Shown here: piece by piece, positions 8,697 through 17,360 of the stretch
Layout of the letters: every line of letters starts with the position of its first letter
Numbering within the stretch: position 1 is the first letter of the stretch
Assembly (NCBI GenBank): GCA_040365065.1
Contig: BAABNI010000004.1
Coordinates: 186,001-250,000, forward strand
DNA: 64,000 bases
Direction of reading: 5' to 3'
From: Pelagadaptatus aseana
GTDB taxonomy: Bacteria > Pseudomonadota > Gammaproteobacteria > Pseudomonadales > Cellvibrionaceae
The notes under the pieces: generated by a model
What the model was told of the DNA's origin: nothing
What the model saw: only the letters and a program-made list of their open reading frames with translations
Database searches by the model: none
Position numbers and translations under genes: made by a program

Positions 8697-9377
8697 TCAA
8701 AGAGCCCAATTCACGGGCTCTTTTCCTTTCTGTACCAGATAATCATTAGCTTGAGAGAAATGCCGATTACCCAGAAAGCCACGATGGGCGGATAATGGCG
8801 ACGGGTGAGGTGACTCAAGCACACAGTGTTTGCTGCGATCAATCACTTTACCCTTCTTCTGGGCGTAACTGCCCCACAACATAAACACCAATCCCTCACG
8901 CTGCTCGCTCAGACAGCCAATAACCTGATCGGTAAATTGCTCCCAGCCCTTCTTCTGATGAGAACCTGCGTCTCCCTGATTGACTGTCAAGGTGGCATTG
9001 AGCAACAACACGCCCTGCTCAGCCCAGGATTGCAAACAGCCATGTTGGGGGATGGGCAACCCCAGATCGGCATTAATTTCCTTGAAAATATTCTGCAGTG
9101 ACGGTGGTGGTTTAACACCCGGCGGCACCGAAAAACTCAAACCGTGAGCCTGACCGGGGCCGTGATAGGGGTCTTGCCCCAGAATCACTACCTTGACCCG
9201 GTCGAACGGGGTCGAATCCAAGGCATTGAAAATCTGGTCACCCGGAGGAAACACCACCTTGCCCGCTCGCTTTTCCTCCACCAGAAACTGTTTCAATTGC
9301 TGCATGTAAGGCTGTTCAAACTCGGAGGCCAGTCGCTGCAACCAGGATGCCTCGAGAGTTACGGATGATTGAGTCAT
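8697..9377 (-). CDS. ung: Uracil-DNA glycosylase Ung (family 1)
   Basis: Base-excision repair enzyme that removes uracil from DNA. Catalytic motif GQDPYHGPGQAHGLSFSV carries the water-activating Asp69. The uracil-recognition sequence VLLLNATLTV and the DNA-binding motif HPSPLSAHRGF near residue 190 are both intact. Length of 226 residues is standard. The gene is convergent with the HDOD gene and divergent from a pterin-synthase-like gene. Confidence 0.97.
   Translation of the reverse strand: MTQSSVTLEASWLQRLASEFEQPYMQQLKQFLVEEKRAGKVVFPPGDQIFNALDSTPFDRVKVVILGQDPYHGPGQAHGLSFSVPPGVKPPPSLQNIFKEINADLGLPIPQHGCLQSWAEQGVLLLNATLTVNQGDAGSHQKKGWEQFTDQVIGCLSEQREGLVFMLWGSYAQKKGKVIDRSKHCVLESPHPSPLSAHRGFLGNRHFSQANDYLVQKGKEPVNWAL
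8701..8730 (+). terminator. Intrinsic terminator after the HDOD gene
   Basis: AGAGCCC (8701-8707) pairs with GGGCTCT (8715-8721) over a 7-base loop and is followed by TTTCCTTTC on the plus strand. The stem lies inside the 3' end of the convergent ung gene, whose stop is at 8697. Confidence 0.7.
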
Positions 9378-9432
9378 GAAAGTCCTGTAATCCGGTTATC
9401 TTGCGAATGGCAAACGCTAATGATTCAAGCCG

Positions 9433-9479
9433 ACCACGTCAACAATTCGCTGACAGCCTCACAGCTTAATTGACGTGGT
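9433..9479. repeat. 10-bp inverted repeat between ung and the PTPS-like gene
   Basis: ACCACGTCAA (9433-9442) and TTGACGTGGT (9470-9479) are perfect inverted arms separated by 27 bases, in the 163-base divergent promoter region. This could be a pair of half-sites for a regulator or a hairpin; no T-run follows. Confidence 0.45.
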
Positions 9480-9540
9480 GCGAACAGCCCCTAAGCTGAT
9501 ATAGAATACGCCCCCAATTTTTAACAGCGGCAAGAATCCC

Positions 9541-10383
9541 ATGCGCCTTTTTGTGGACAACCTGACCAACGTCGACTTCAGTTACCTGCACCCAGAACGA
9601 GGCCTGCTCGGAGAAACCTGGCTGGCCAGTACCGAACTGATAGGCGTACTCGACGAACAGGGAATGGTGTGCGATTTTGGTATCGTCAAAAAGACTCTGC
9701 GTAACTGGCTTGATGAAGAAGTAGACCATCGCCTGCTCGTTCCCAGACACTCCCCCAACCTGACCCTGAGCCAGCAAGGCAGTGAACTGGACATCGAATG
9801 GCGCTTCGGCGACCAACTGCAGCACACCCTAAAGTGTCGCAGTCCACAATCAGCCATCGCCCTGATTGATGCCGAGGAGATCACCCCGGCCAGCGTCAGC
9901 CAGTGGTCCATACAGCAACTGTTGCCGCTGTTGCCAGAAACTCTCGATGACCTGCTGTTGGATTTCAATACAGAGAACATTACTGGCAGCTTTTACCACT
10001 ACAGCCACGGCCTGAAAAAGCACGCCGGTAACTGCCAGCGCATTGCCCACGGGCACCGCTCGAAGATTGGCATAAGCCGCAATGGCAAAACCGACAGCGA
10101 ACTGGAAGCCCTGTGGGCCAAACGTTTTGCCGACATCTACATAGGCACCCGTGAAGACATCACAGATCAGGACGACCACCATATCCACTTTGCCTACCAA
10201 ACCAATCAGGGACGATTTGCTCTGCAAATACCCATTCACTGTTGCTACCTGATCGATACCGACAGCACCGTCGAGTGGATTGCCGACCATTTGGCGCAGC
10301 AGTTAAAAGCCACTGATGCACAAGCCAGCTTTACGGTAAAAGCCTACGAAGGCATGGGCAAAGGCGCGATCGTCAGCATTTAA
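9541..10383 (+). CDS. Double-domain 6-carboxytetrahydropterin synthase-like protein
   Basis: 280 residues that look like two fused PTPS/QueD modules. The first half keeps the central QueD-type segment (GMVCDFGIVKKTLRNWL, then DHRLL) but lacks the zinc His-Gly-His. The second half has the zinc site pattern HGLKKHAGNCQRIAHGHR and a late STVEWIADHL with AYEGMGKGA, matching the C-terminal PTPS glutamates. QueD makes a queuosine precursor; whether this fused protein does so is not shown. It lies 17 bases before rapA and may be co-transcribed. Confidence 0.75.
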   Translation: MRLFVDNLTNVDFSYLHPERGLLGETWLASTELIGVLDEQGMVCDFGIVKKTLRNWLDEEVDHRLLVPRHSPNLTLSQQGSELDIEWRFGDQLQHTLKCRSPQSAIALIDAEEITPASVSQWSIQQLLPLLPETLDDLLLDFNTENITGSFYHYSHGLKKHAGNCQRIAHGHRSKIGISRNGKTDSELEALWAKRFADIYIGTREDITDQDDHHIHFAYQTNQGRFALQIPIHCCYLIDTDSTVEWIADHLAQQLKATDAQASFTVKAYEGMGKGAIVSI

Positions 10384-10400
10384 GAAACAGGAAATTTATT

Positions 10401-13187
10401 GTGTCAGAATTTACCATTGGTCAACGCTGGATCAGCAACACCGAAGCCGAGCTGGGTCTGGGTATCGTCAGCGCGATCGAGCATCGCCATGTCACCCTGT
10501 CCTTTCCCGCCGCCGGCGAGCAGCGGGTCTACGCCACCAACAACGCCCCCCTGACCCGGGTACAGTTTCGCGTTGGCGAAAACATTCGTGACAATGACAA
10601 CCAGACTCTGACCATCAGCCACTTCGAAGAAATCGATGGCTACATCAGCTACACAGGAACCGATGCTGCTGGCGAACAACACACCTGGGGAGAAGTGGAG
10701 CTCGATTGTTTTGTGCAATTCAGCAAGCCACAGGATCGCCTGTTCTCCGGCCAGATCGACAAGATCAAACACTTTCAACTGCGCTACAAAACCCTGCAGC
10801 AGCAACAGAAACTGGCCCACAACCCGGCACGAGGCCTGATGGGTCCAAGAGTTCAATTGCTGGAGCACCAACTCTATATCGCCTCGGAAGTGGGGCGCCG
10901 CTTTGCTCCGCGGGTTTTGCTGGCCGACGAGGTGGGACTCGGTAAAACCATCGAAGCCGGTCTGATCATCCACCAGCAATTGACCAGTGGCCTGAGCCAG
11001 CGGGTACTGATTGCGGTACCCGACACCCTGTGCCATCAATGGCTGGTGGAAATGCTGCGCCGCTTTAATCTGCACTTTACCCTGCTCGACCAGAAACGCT
11101 GCGAAGCCCTGCTGGAATCCGGTCAGGACAATCCGTTCGAATCGGCCCAGCTGATCCTCTGTGGCATTTCCCTGCTGACCGACGATCAGCGTCTGCAACA
11201 GGCACTGGCCTGCGACTGGGATCTGCTGGTGGTGGACGAAGCCCATCACCTTGAATGGCACCCACAACAACAGTCGGACTCTTACACCAGCATTGAACAA
11301 CTGGCCGCTCAAACCGCCGGCCTGCTGTTGCTGACTGCAACCCCGGAACAGCTGGGTGTCGACGGTCACTTCGCCCGGCTGCGTCTGCTCGACCCGGATC
11401 GCTATTACGATCTGGAAACCTTTCTGGCTGAACAACAGAACTACCAGCCCGTCAATGAACTGGTACAGCACCTGTTGCAACACCCGGAATCACTGGATAA
11501 CGATCCGCAAACCCGGGAACAATTGTTTGAGCGATTGGGAGACAGTGCCCGGGAACAGCTGGATAATCACAAAGGTGATCTTGAGCAGCTGCGCGATCAA
11601 CTGATCGACCAACTGTTGGACCGTCACGGCACCGGCCGGGTACTGTTTAGAAATACGCGCAATGCCGTCAAGGGGTTTCCCCACCGTCGCCTCCACAGCT
11701 ATGGCCTGCACGCCGAGGAAGGTCCTGAACAGACCGTCATCGACAGCAATAATCCGCGGGTAAAATGGCTGGTTGACTGGCTCAAGCAACATCGCCGCGA
11801 CAAGATTCTGGTGATCTGTTCCAGTGCCGAAACCGCTCTGGATCTGGAGATGCATCTGAATCTGCGTGCCGGCCTGCGCTCCAGCGCCTTTCATGAAGGG
11901 CTCAGCCTGCTGGAGCGTGATCGCGCTGCTGCCTACTTCGCCGATATGGAAGATGGCGCTCAGGTACTGGTGTGTTCCGAGATCGGCAGTGAAGGCCGCA
12001 ACTTCCAGTTTGCCCACAATCTGGTGATGTTCGACCTGCCGCTGAACCCGGATTTGATCGAACAACGTATTGGTCGTCTCGACCGCATTGGCCAGACTCA
12101 GGACGTAGACATTCACGTCCCCTATCTGGTGGACACCATTGAAGAGCAGGAATTGAACTGGCTGCACCAGGGGCTCAATTGTTTTGAAACCGTTTGCCCC
12201 ATTGGCCAACAGGTTTATCAGGAGTTCGCCGACGAGCTGCACGACACACTCAACGCCCACGAATCGGCGCAAATGCCGGAACTGACAGAGCGTACCCGGG
12301 CTCGCACCGAAGAGACCCTGCAACAACTGCAACAGGGACGTGACCGCCTGCTGGAGCTCAACTCCTGCAAGCCTCAGGAGGCCGAGGTGTTGATCAAGGC
12401 CCTGTCCAGTATCGATGAAGAGGAGGCCCTCAAGGCCTATCTCGACGATGCCTTTGACAGCTATGGCGTCGACTGCGAAAAGCACAGCGATACCGCCATT
12501 GTGGTACGTCCTTCCGACCACATGCAGACTGCCCACTTCCCCGGTTTGCCGGATGAGGGACTGACGGCGACGTTTCTGCGACAACAGGCACTCAGCCGTG
12601 AAGACATGCACTATCTGACCTGGGAACACCCAATGGTCAGCGGCGTCATGGACATGGTGATGAGCAACGAGCGCGGCAACACCAGCTTGTGCACCATCAA
12701 ATTGCCGCCACTGAAACCGGGCAGTCTGTTGGTGGAAGGCATTTTCCAGTTCAGCTGTGCCGCACCCAAATCACTGCAAATTCAGCGTTTTGTCGCCGAC
12801 AACAGCCTGCGCCTGCTGGTGGATAACAACTTCAAAGATCTGGGGCACGTTATTACCGTTGAGCACCTGAACACACTTGGCCAACAAATCAAACTGGCTA
12901 CAGCCAAGCAACTGGTGCAACACGCGCGCAGTGACATCGAACGAATTTGCGACCATCTGGAAGCACGCTCCAAAGATCACTTGCAGGAAACCATGCGCAG
13001 TGCCGAACAGAAGCTGCGGGATCACTTTGACTCCGAACTGACCCGCCTCAAAGCACTGGCTGCGGTAAACCCCAATATTCGCCAGGAAGAAATCGAACAC
13101 CACGAAAACCTGAAATTCGCGGGACTTCAGGCTCTGGAAAACAGTCAACTGAGACTGGATGCGATTCGAGTGGTCGTCGCTACCTGA
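10401..13187 (+). CDS. rapA: RNA polymerase-associated helicase-like ATPase RapA
   Basis: Swi2/Snf2-type ATPase that binds RNA polymerase and promotes its recycling after transcription. N-terminal Tudor-like part with GQRWISNTEAELGLGIV; Walker A in DEVGLGKTIEAGLI near residue 176; DEAHH box near 279; helicase C-terminal motif VLVCSEIGSEGRNFQFAHNLVMFDLP and QRIGRLDRIGQ. The C-terminal half is the RapA-specific region. At 928 residues it is slightly shorter than the E. coli protein (968). It shares strand and close spacing with the upstream pterin-synthase-like gene. Confidence 0.96.
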   Translation: MSEFTIGQRWISNTEAELGLGIVSAIEHRHVTLSFPAAGEQRVYATNNAPLTRVQFRVGENIRDNDNQTLTISHFEEIDGYISYTGTDAAGEQHTWGEVELDCFVQFSKPQDRLFSGQIDKIKHFQLRYKTLQQQQKLAHNPARGLMGPRVQLLEHQLYIASEVGRRFAPRVLLADEVGLGKTIEAGLIIHQQLTSGLSQRVLIAVPDTLCHQWLVEMLRRFNLHFTLLDQKRCEALLESGQDNPFESAQLILCGISLLTDDQRLQQALACDWDLLVVDEAHHLEWHPQQQSDSYTSIEQLAAQTAGLLLLTATPEQLGVDGHFARLRLLDPDRYYDLETFLAEQQNYQPVNELVQHLLQHPESLDNDPQTREQLFERLGDSAREQLDNHKGDLEQLRDQLIDQLLDRHGTGRVLFRNTRNAVKGFPHRRLHSYGLHAEEGPEQTVIDSNNPRVKWLVDWLKQHRRDKILVICSSAETALDLEMHLNLRAGLRSSAFHEGLSLLERDRAAAYFADMEDGAQVLVCSEIGSEGRNFQFAHNLVMFDLPLNPDLIEQRIGRLDRIGQTQDVDIHVPYLVDTIEEQELNWLHQGLNCFETVCPIGQQVYQEFADELHDTLNAHESAQMPELTERTRARTEETLQQLQQGRDRLLELNSCKPQEAEVLIKALSSIDEEEALKAYLDDAFDSYGVDCEKHSDTAIVVRPSDHMQTAHFPGLPDEGLTATFLRQQALSREDMHYLTWEHPMVSGVMDMVMSNERGNTSLCTIKLPPLKPGSLLVEGIFQFSCAAPKSLQIQRFVADNSLRLLVDNNFKDLGHVITVEHLNTLGQQIKLATAKQLVQHARSDIERICDHLEARSKDHLQETMRSAEQKLRDHFDSELTRLKALAAVNPNIRQEEIEHHENLKFAGLQALENSQLRLDAIRVVVAT

Positions 13188-13265
13188 TATCGGTGTTTGA
13201 GGCTGTGCACGATAGCCGGCTCAATCCGGGCCGGCCGATCCAGCATCGGGCCGCTTGGCCATGGC

Positions 13266-13667
13266 TCAGCTTATAAGCCAGACGTCGCGAGCCCAGTACC
13301 AGATATTTTCCCAGGTTTGGTCATCAAAACCGCCGGCACGCCACAGTTTGATCTCGCCATCCTGAGCAATGCAATAGTAGCCCGCGGCGGATTCACACAC
13401 TGCCACCATCTCCCGGGGCATCCCCTGCTGCCAAGCGTTTGAGGTGACCTCTGGCATATAGGTATGGGAATGGGGATCGGCAACCGTCACCGGCTCAATG
13501 GAGCCACAGACAATATCGCCGGTTTCCAGCAAAAACTGAATAAATTCCTTGGGCAGGGGCATCAGAATTTGCTCCTGCGCCTCGACAATCTGATCGTGAT
13601 CAGGTTCCTCCAGCGGCACGGGTACGTCTTCAGCCCGTTCACGCAATTCATCCAAAACATCTTCCAT
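13266..13667 (-). CDS. SMI1/KNR4 (SUKH)-like small protein
   Basis: 133-residue soluble acidic protein. LPKEFIQFLLETGDIVCG followed by VTVADPHSHTYMPEV and ESAAGYYCIAQDGEIKLW matches the SMI1/KNR4-like fold. In housekeeping contexts such proteins have no known function; others are immunity proteins of toxin systems. No toxin gene lies nearby, so an immunity role is unsupported here. The gene is convergent with rapA and divergent from the DUF3581 gene. Confidence 0.7.
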   Translation of the reverse strand: MEDVLDELRERAEDVPVPLEEPDHDQIVEAQEQILMPLPKEFIQFLLETGDIVCGSIEPVTVADPHSHTYMPEVTSNAWQQGMPREMVAVCESAAGYYCIAQDGEIKLWRAGGFDDQTWENIWYWARDVWLIS

Positions 13668-13786
13668 CGAAGCAACTCCCGACCAACTTTATGCAGAACG
13701 CGGATTATAACAACAGAAAAGATGGTAGAATATGACGCATCAGTCACATTTTAAAATTAGCAACAAGCTAACACAGGCAGTAATTT

Positions 13787-14494
13787 ATGAATCTGGAAGC
13801 GTATTTTAACCGGGCCGGTAACGGTGTCAGTTTTACCCGAGAACAGGCCAGCAACTTTGCCAAAGGCGTAGCCGACGACTTCAACCCCATCCACGATGTC
13901 GATGCCAAGCGCTTTTGTGTTCCTGGTGATCTGCTGTTTGCCGTAGCTCTCAGTGAGCTGGGCATTTCGGAAAAACTGCACGTAACCTTTGCTGACATGG
14001 TGGGTGATGGTATCGATATTGGCTTCCAAAGAGCCGACGACCAACACTTGGACGTGGTTGATGACGCAGGCAAAACCTATCTCAAGCTGGCAATCAGCGG
14101 CGATACCATGCGCGATGCCGATGCCATCAGCAGCCTGATTGAGCAGTACGTAGCCTTTTCCGGGAAAACCTTCCCCCATGTGCTGGTGGCACTCTGGAAA
14201 GAACAGAATGTCATGGTCAACCCCGCCCGCCCGCTGGTGATCTATGAGTCCATGAGCCTGGACATGTCCGACCTGAATTTCTCCACCCCGACTCTGGAGT
14301 TCACCGGATCCTCTCTGGAAGTAAATGGCAAACGCGGCAACGTCAGCCTCAACTTTGAATTCAAAGAAGGCGACCGACTGCTGGGCAAAGGCGAAAAACG
14401 CATGATTCTCAGCGGCCTCAAGCCCTACGATCAGGAAGCCATCGACAATCTGATCGACTTCTACAACGACCGCAAAGAGCGTCTCGCTGTATAA
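13787..14494 (+). CDS. DUF3581 family protein
   Basis: 235-residue soluble protein matching a gammaproteobacterial family of unknown function (DUF3581). The N-terminus has FTREQASNFAKGVADDFNPIHDVDAKRFCVPGDLLFAV, which recalls the hot-dog fold of MaoC-like hydratases (DxNPIH, then FCVPGDLL), but the full hydratase motif is not obvious. No partner gene is evident. It ends in a strong convergent terminator shared with ppk2. Confidence 0.7.
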   Translation: MNLEAYFNRAGNGVSFTREQASNFAKGVADDFNPIHDVDAKRFCVPGDLLFAVALSELGISEKLHVTFADMVGDGIDIGFQRADDQHLDVVDDAGKTYLKLAISGDTMRDADAISSLIEQYVAFSGKTFPHVLVALWKEQNVMVNPARPLVIYESMSLDMSDLNFSTPTLEFTGSSLEVNGKRGNVSLNFEFKEGDRLLGKGEKRMILSGLKPYDQEAIDNLIDFYNDRKERLAV

Positions 14495-14507
14495 GTTCTG
14501 ATAATCA

Positions 14508-14560
14508 GGCAGCATCAGGTGAGCAAGCCACCTGATGCTGCCGTGTCTTACTTTTTACCG
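14508..14560. terminator. Convergent terminator between DUF3581 gene and ppk2
   Basis: A 14-bp perfect stem, left arm 14508-14521 and right arm 14529-14542, with a 7-base loop. On the plus strand it is followed within a few bases by CTTACTTTTT. It sits between the DUF3581 stop (14494) and the ppk2 stop (14548). Confidence 0.75.
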
Positions 14561-15483
14561 TTGGTCTGATTGGGATGCAGAGACTTTCCCAGAATATGGT
14601 CATCGTGTTTGATCACCGTTTCACCCTGACCGACCAGCAACGGATCTGGCTTGTGCGCCACTTTCGGGTCTTTATTGGGATAATCCAGAGAGCTCAAAAA
14701 GTGCAGCATACAGTTAAGTCGGGCGCGCTTCTTATCGTCTGATTTCACCACAGTCCACGGTGCATCGGCGGTGTGGGTATAGAAAAACATGGCCTCCTTG
14801 GCCTCGGTGTAATCATCCCAGAGAGTCAGGGCCGCCTCATCAATCGGGCTCAACTTCCACTGTTTTAACGGATCGGCTTTGCGGCTGTTAAAGCGACGCG
14901 CCTGCTCTTCCCGGCTCACCGAAAACCAGTATTTGTAAAGACGGATGCCAGAGCGTACCAGCATCTGCTCCAGCACCGGCGCCTGACGCATAAATTCCAG
15001 ATAATCATTGGGTTCGCAGAAATTCATCACCCGCTCAACACCGGCACGGTTGTACCACGAGCGATCCAGCAGCACGATTTCACCTTCCGTGGGCAGGTGC
15101 TTGATGTAACGCTGAAAATACCATTGTCCCTGCTCCGCTTCGGACGGCTTTTCCAGAGCCACGACCCGGGCACCCCGAGGGTTCAAATGCTCCATAAAGC
15201 GCTTGATGGTTCCCCCTTTACCCGCCGCATCACGGCCCTCGAACAAAATCACAACCTTCTGACCGGTCTCCTTGACCCAGCGCTGCACCTTCAATAACTC
15301 GGCCTGCAATTGGGCCTTCTGATTCTCATAGGCGCGGTTGGAAATTTTCTTGTCGTATGGGTACACCCCGGAGCGAAACGACTCTTCGATCTGCTCGCGA
15401 GTCATGTCTTTCGTTTTCAAAGGCTTGACCTCCGATACATCGGGCTTGCTGGTGGTGGCAATCTGGTTGGAATCATCGGTCAT
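14548..15483 (-). CDS. ppk2: Polyphosphate kinase 2
   Basis: PPK2-family enzyme that transfers phosphate between polyphosphate and nucleoside diphosphates. Walker A FEGRDAAGKGGTIKRF at residues 81-96, the Walker B-like LLDRSWYNRAGVERVMNF and the lid arginines (SREEQARRFNSR) are all present. Length of 311 residues with an N-terminal extension fits the single-domain class. It lies 76 bases downstream of a LysR gene on the same strand; that gene pairs functionally with fpr, so co-regulation is not implied. Confidence 0.93.
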   Translation of the reverse strand: MTDDSNQIATTSKPDVSEVKPLKTKDMTREQIEESFRSGVYPYDKKISNRAYENQKAQLQAELLKVQRWVKETGQKVVILFEGRDAAGKGGTIKRFMEHLNPRGARVVALEKPSEAEQGQWYFQRYIKHLPTEGEIVLLDRSWYNRAGVERVMNFCEPNDYLEFMRQAPVLEQMLVRSGIRLYKYWFSVSREEQARRFNSRKADPLKQWKLSPIDEAALTLWDDYTEAKEAMFFYTHTADAPWTVVKSDDKKRARLNCMLHFLSSLDYPNKDPKVAHKPDPLLVGQGETVIKHDDHILGKSLHPNQTNGKK

Positions 15484-15559
15484 GGAACACTCCCCTGAGA
15501 AATTTTTAAAGCTAAACGCTAATGATAGTTCGCCCTGCGGATATGGCTATTGATGCAGA

Positions 15560-16453
15560 TCATGACCGCAAGCTGCCATAGGAACGACATAGCGATAACC
15601 AGCTTTCCACCCCGGCACTGCGATACTTCTGTTTGTGGATAATGATGTAAAACTGCCGGTGCCAATCGCGATGAGGGACCGGCAATGGCACCAGACTGCC
15701 GCGGCGAAAAGCATCGCGCAGTGCAATTTCTGACAGGCAACCAATACCGAGACAAGCCTCCACGGCCCTCTTGATGGCTTCGGTATGCTGCAACTCGTGG
15801 CGCAGCTGCAGCTCGCCAACCAAACCGTGCATCGCCCGATCAAATGCCTGCCGGGTTCCCGATCCCGATTCCCGTACGACCCATTCGGCTTGCAGCAAGT
15901 CCTCATCGCTGAGTTCCTGACGGCCGGCCAGTGGATGCTGCGGAGCACAGAACACCACCAGATCATCACCACGCCATGGAATGACCTCCAGATCCGTATG
16001 CTGCAACTCCCCTTCAATCAGCCCCACATCCAATTCGAAGTTTTCTACCTTGCGCGCAATCTCCGAGGTGTTAGCAACCGTCAGACGGACATTACTGTCC
16101 TCATGATCGGCCATATAGCGGGCCATCATTTCCACCGCCAGATAATTGCCAATGGTCAGGGTGGCACCAATATTCAGGTGACCGACATCCGATCGCTGGT
16201 TCAAATCCCGCTCGAACTCTTTGGCCTGCTGCAACAGCGCCTCCGCCCGCGGGCGCAGAAATCGCCCCAGTTCATTAAGTTGCAAGCGTTTACCAACCCG
16301 GTCAAACAATTGAATATCAAACTGTTTTTCAAGATCCCGCAATGAACTGCTGGCCGCTGATTGGGACATGGCCAGACTATCAGCAGCCCGGGTAATATTT
16401 TCGTAGTGGGCCGCAGCCAGAAACACTTCCAGTTGCCTCAGCGAATATTTCAT
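15560..16453 (-). CDS. finR: LysR-type regulator, FinR-like
   Basis: 297-residue LysR-type regulator. N-terminal winged HTH: LRQLEVFLAAAHYENITRAADSLAMSQSAASSSLRDLE. The remainder is the substrate-binding effector domain. It is divergent from fpr with 97 bases between. In Pseudomonas putida, FinR is a LysR regulator divergent from fprA that activates it under oxidative stress, so the context supports that assignment. Sequence alone would also fit a CysB/CbbR-like regulator. Confidence 0.75.
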   Translation of the reverse strand: MKYSLRQLEVFLAAAHYENITRAADSLAMSQSAASSSLRDLEKQFDIQLFDRVGKRLQLNELGRFLRPRAEALLQQAKEFERDLNQRSDVGHLNIGATLTIGNYLAVEMMARYMADHEDSNVRLTVANTSEIARKVENFELDVGLIEGELQHTDLEVIPWRGDDLVVFCAPQHPLAGRQELSDEDLLQAEWVVRESGSGTRQAFDRAMHGLVGELQLRHELQHTEAIKRAVEACLGIGCLSEIALRDAFRRGSLVPLPVPHRDWHRQFYIIIHKQKYRSAGVESWLSLCRSYGSLRS

Positions 16454-16550
16454 TACCTGTTTTTCCGATCAATATTATCAAATCAAACCATTTTACTCAT
16501 AAAGCAAAGGATTCGTAAACTGGCCTTATTGAAATCGAGAGGACAGCCCA

Positions 16551-17324
16551 ATGGCCAAAGTGATTACAGAAACAGTGACCGACATCCACCACTGGAATGA
16601 AACCCTGTTCAGCTTTAAGACCAGCCGCTCCCAAACCCTGCGCTTTGAAAACGGCCATTTTGTGATGATGGGCCTGGAAGTGGAAGGCAAGCCGTTGATG
16701 CGTGCCTACAGCATCGCCAGCGCCAATTACGACGATGAACTGGAGTTCTTCAGCATCAAGGTGCCTGACGGCCCACTGACATCCAGACTGCAAAACATTC
16801 AGATTGGCGATGAAATCCTGTTGAGCACCAAACCCACCGGTACTCTGGTGGCTGATCACCTGCTGCCGGGCCGCAACCTGTATCTGATCAGCACCGGCAC
16901 CGGCTTGGCCCCTTTTATGAGCATCATCAAGGATCCGGAAATTTACGAGCGCTTTGACAAGATCATCCTGACACACGGTGTGCGCACGGTATCCGAGCTG
17001 GCCTATCAGAACGAAATCACCCGGGAATTACCCAACAATGAATTCTTCGGCGATCTGGTTAAAGATAAATTGATTTACTACCCAACGGTCACCCGCGAAC
17101 CCTATAAAAATCAGGGCCGACTGACCGACCTGATAGCCAGCGGCCGTCTGTTTCGCGATATTGGCTTACCCTTTATGACTCCGGAACACGACCGCTTTAT
17201 GATCTGTGGCAGCCCCGGCATGTTGAAAGACACCTGCGCACTGCTCAACGAGCAGGGATTCGGAGAATCACGCCACGGCCAACAGGGACACTACGTGATC
17301 GAGCGGGCATTTGTTGAAAAGTAA
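16551..17324 (+). CDS. fpr: Ferredoxin--NADP+ reductase
   Basis: FAD enzyme of 257 residues that exchanges electrons between NADPH and ferredoxin or flavodoxin. FAD-binding motif RAYSIASA near residue 45; NADP-binding LISTGTGLAPFMSII and MICGSPGML; C-terminal GHYVIERAFVEK, where a terminal family signature ending in VEK is typical of bacterial subclass I Fpr. A divergent LysR gene (finR-like) probably controls it. Confidence 0.94.
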   Translation: MAKVITETVTDIHHWNETLFSFKTSRSQTLRFENGHFVMMGLEVEGKPLMRAYSIASANYDDELEFFSIKVPDGPLTSRLQNIQIGDEILLSTKPTGTLVADHLLPGRNLYLISTGTGLAPFMSIIKDPEIYERFDKIILTHGVRTVSELAYQNEITRELPNNEFFGDLVKDKLIYYPTVTREPYKNQGRLTDLIASGRLFRDIGLPFMTPEHDRFMICGSPGMLKDTCALLNEQGFGESRHGQQGHYVIERAFVEK

Positions 17325-17339
17325 ATTGCAGCGATGAGC

Positions 17340-17360
17340 AACTTCCGCTCAGCGGAAGTT
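17340..17360. terminator. Hairpin at the fpr / oxidoreductase convergence
   Basis: AACTTCCGC (17340-17348) pairs with GCGGAAGTT (17352-17360) over a 3-base loop, overlapping the stop of the minus-strand oxidoreductase. No strong T-run follows, so the terminator role is a guess from its convergent position. Confidence 0.4.

Noticed and set aside
13266..13667. SMI1/KNR4-like gene as immunity protein of a toxin system
   Set aside because: No toxin, secretion or polymorphic cassette lies nearby; neighbours are housekeeping genes.
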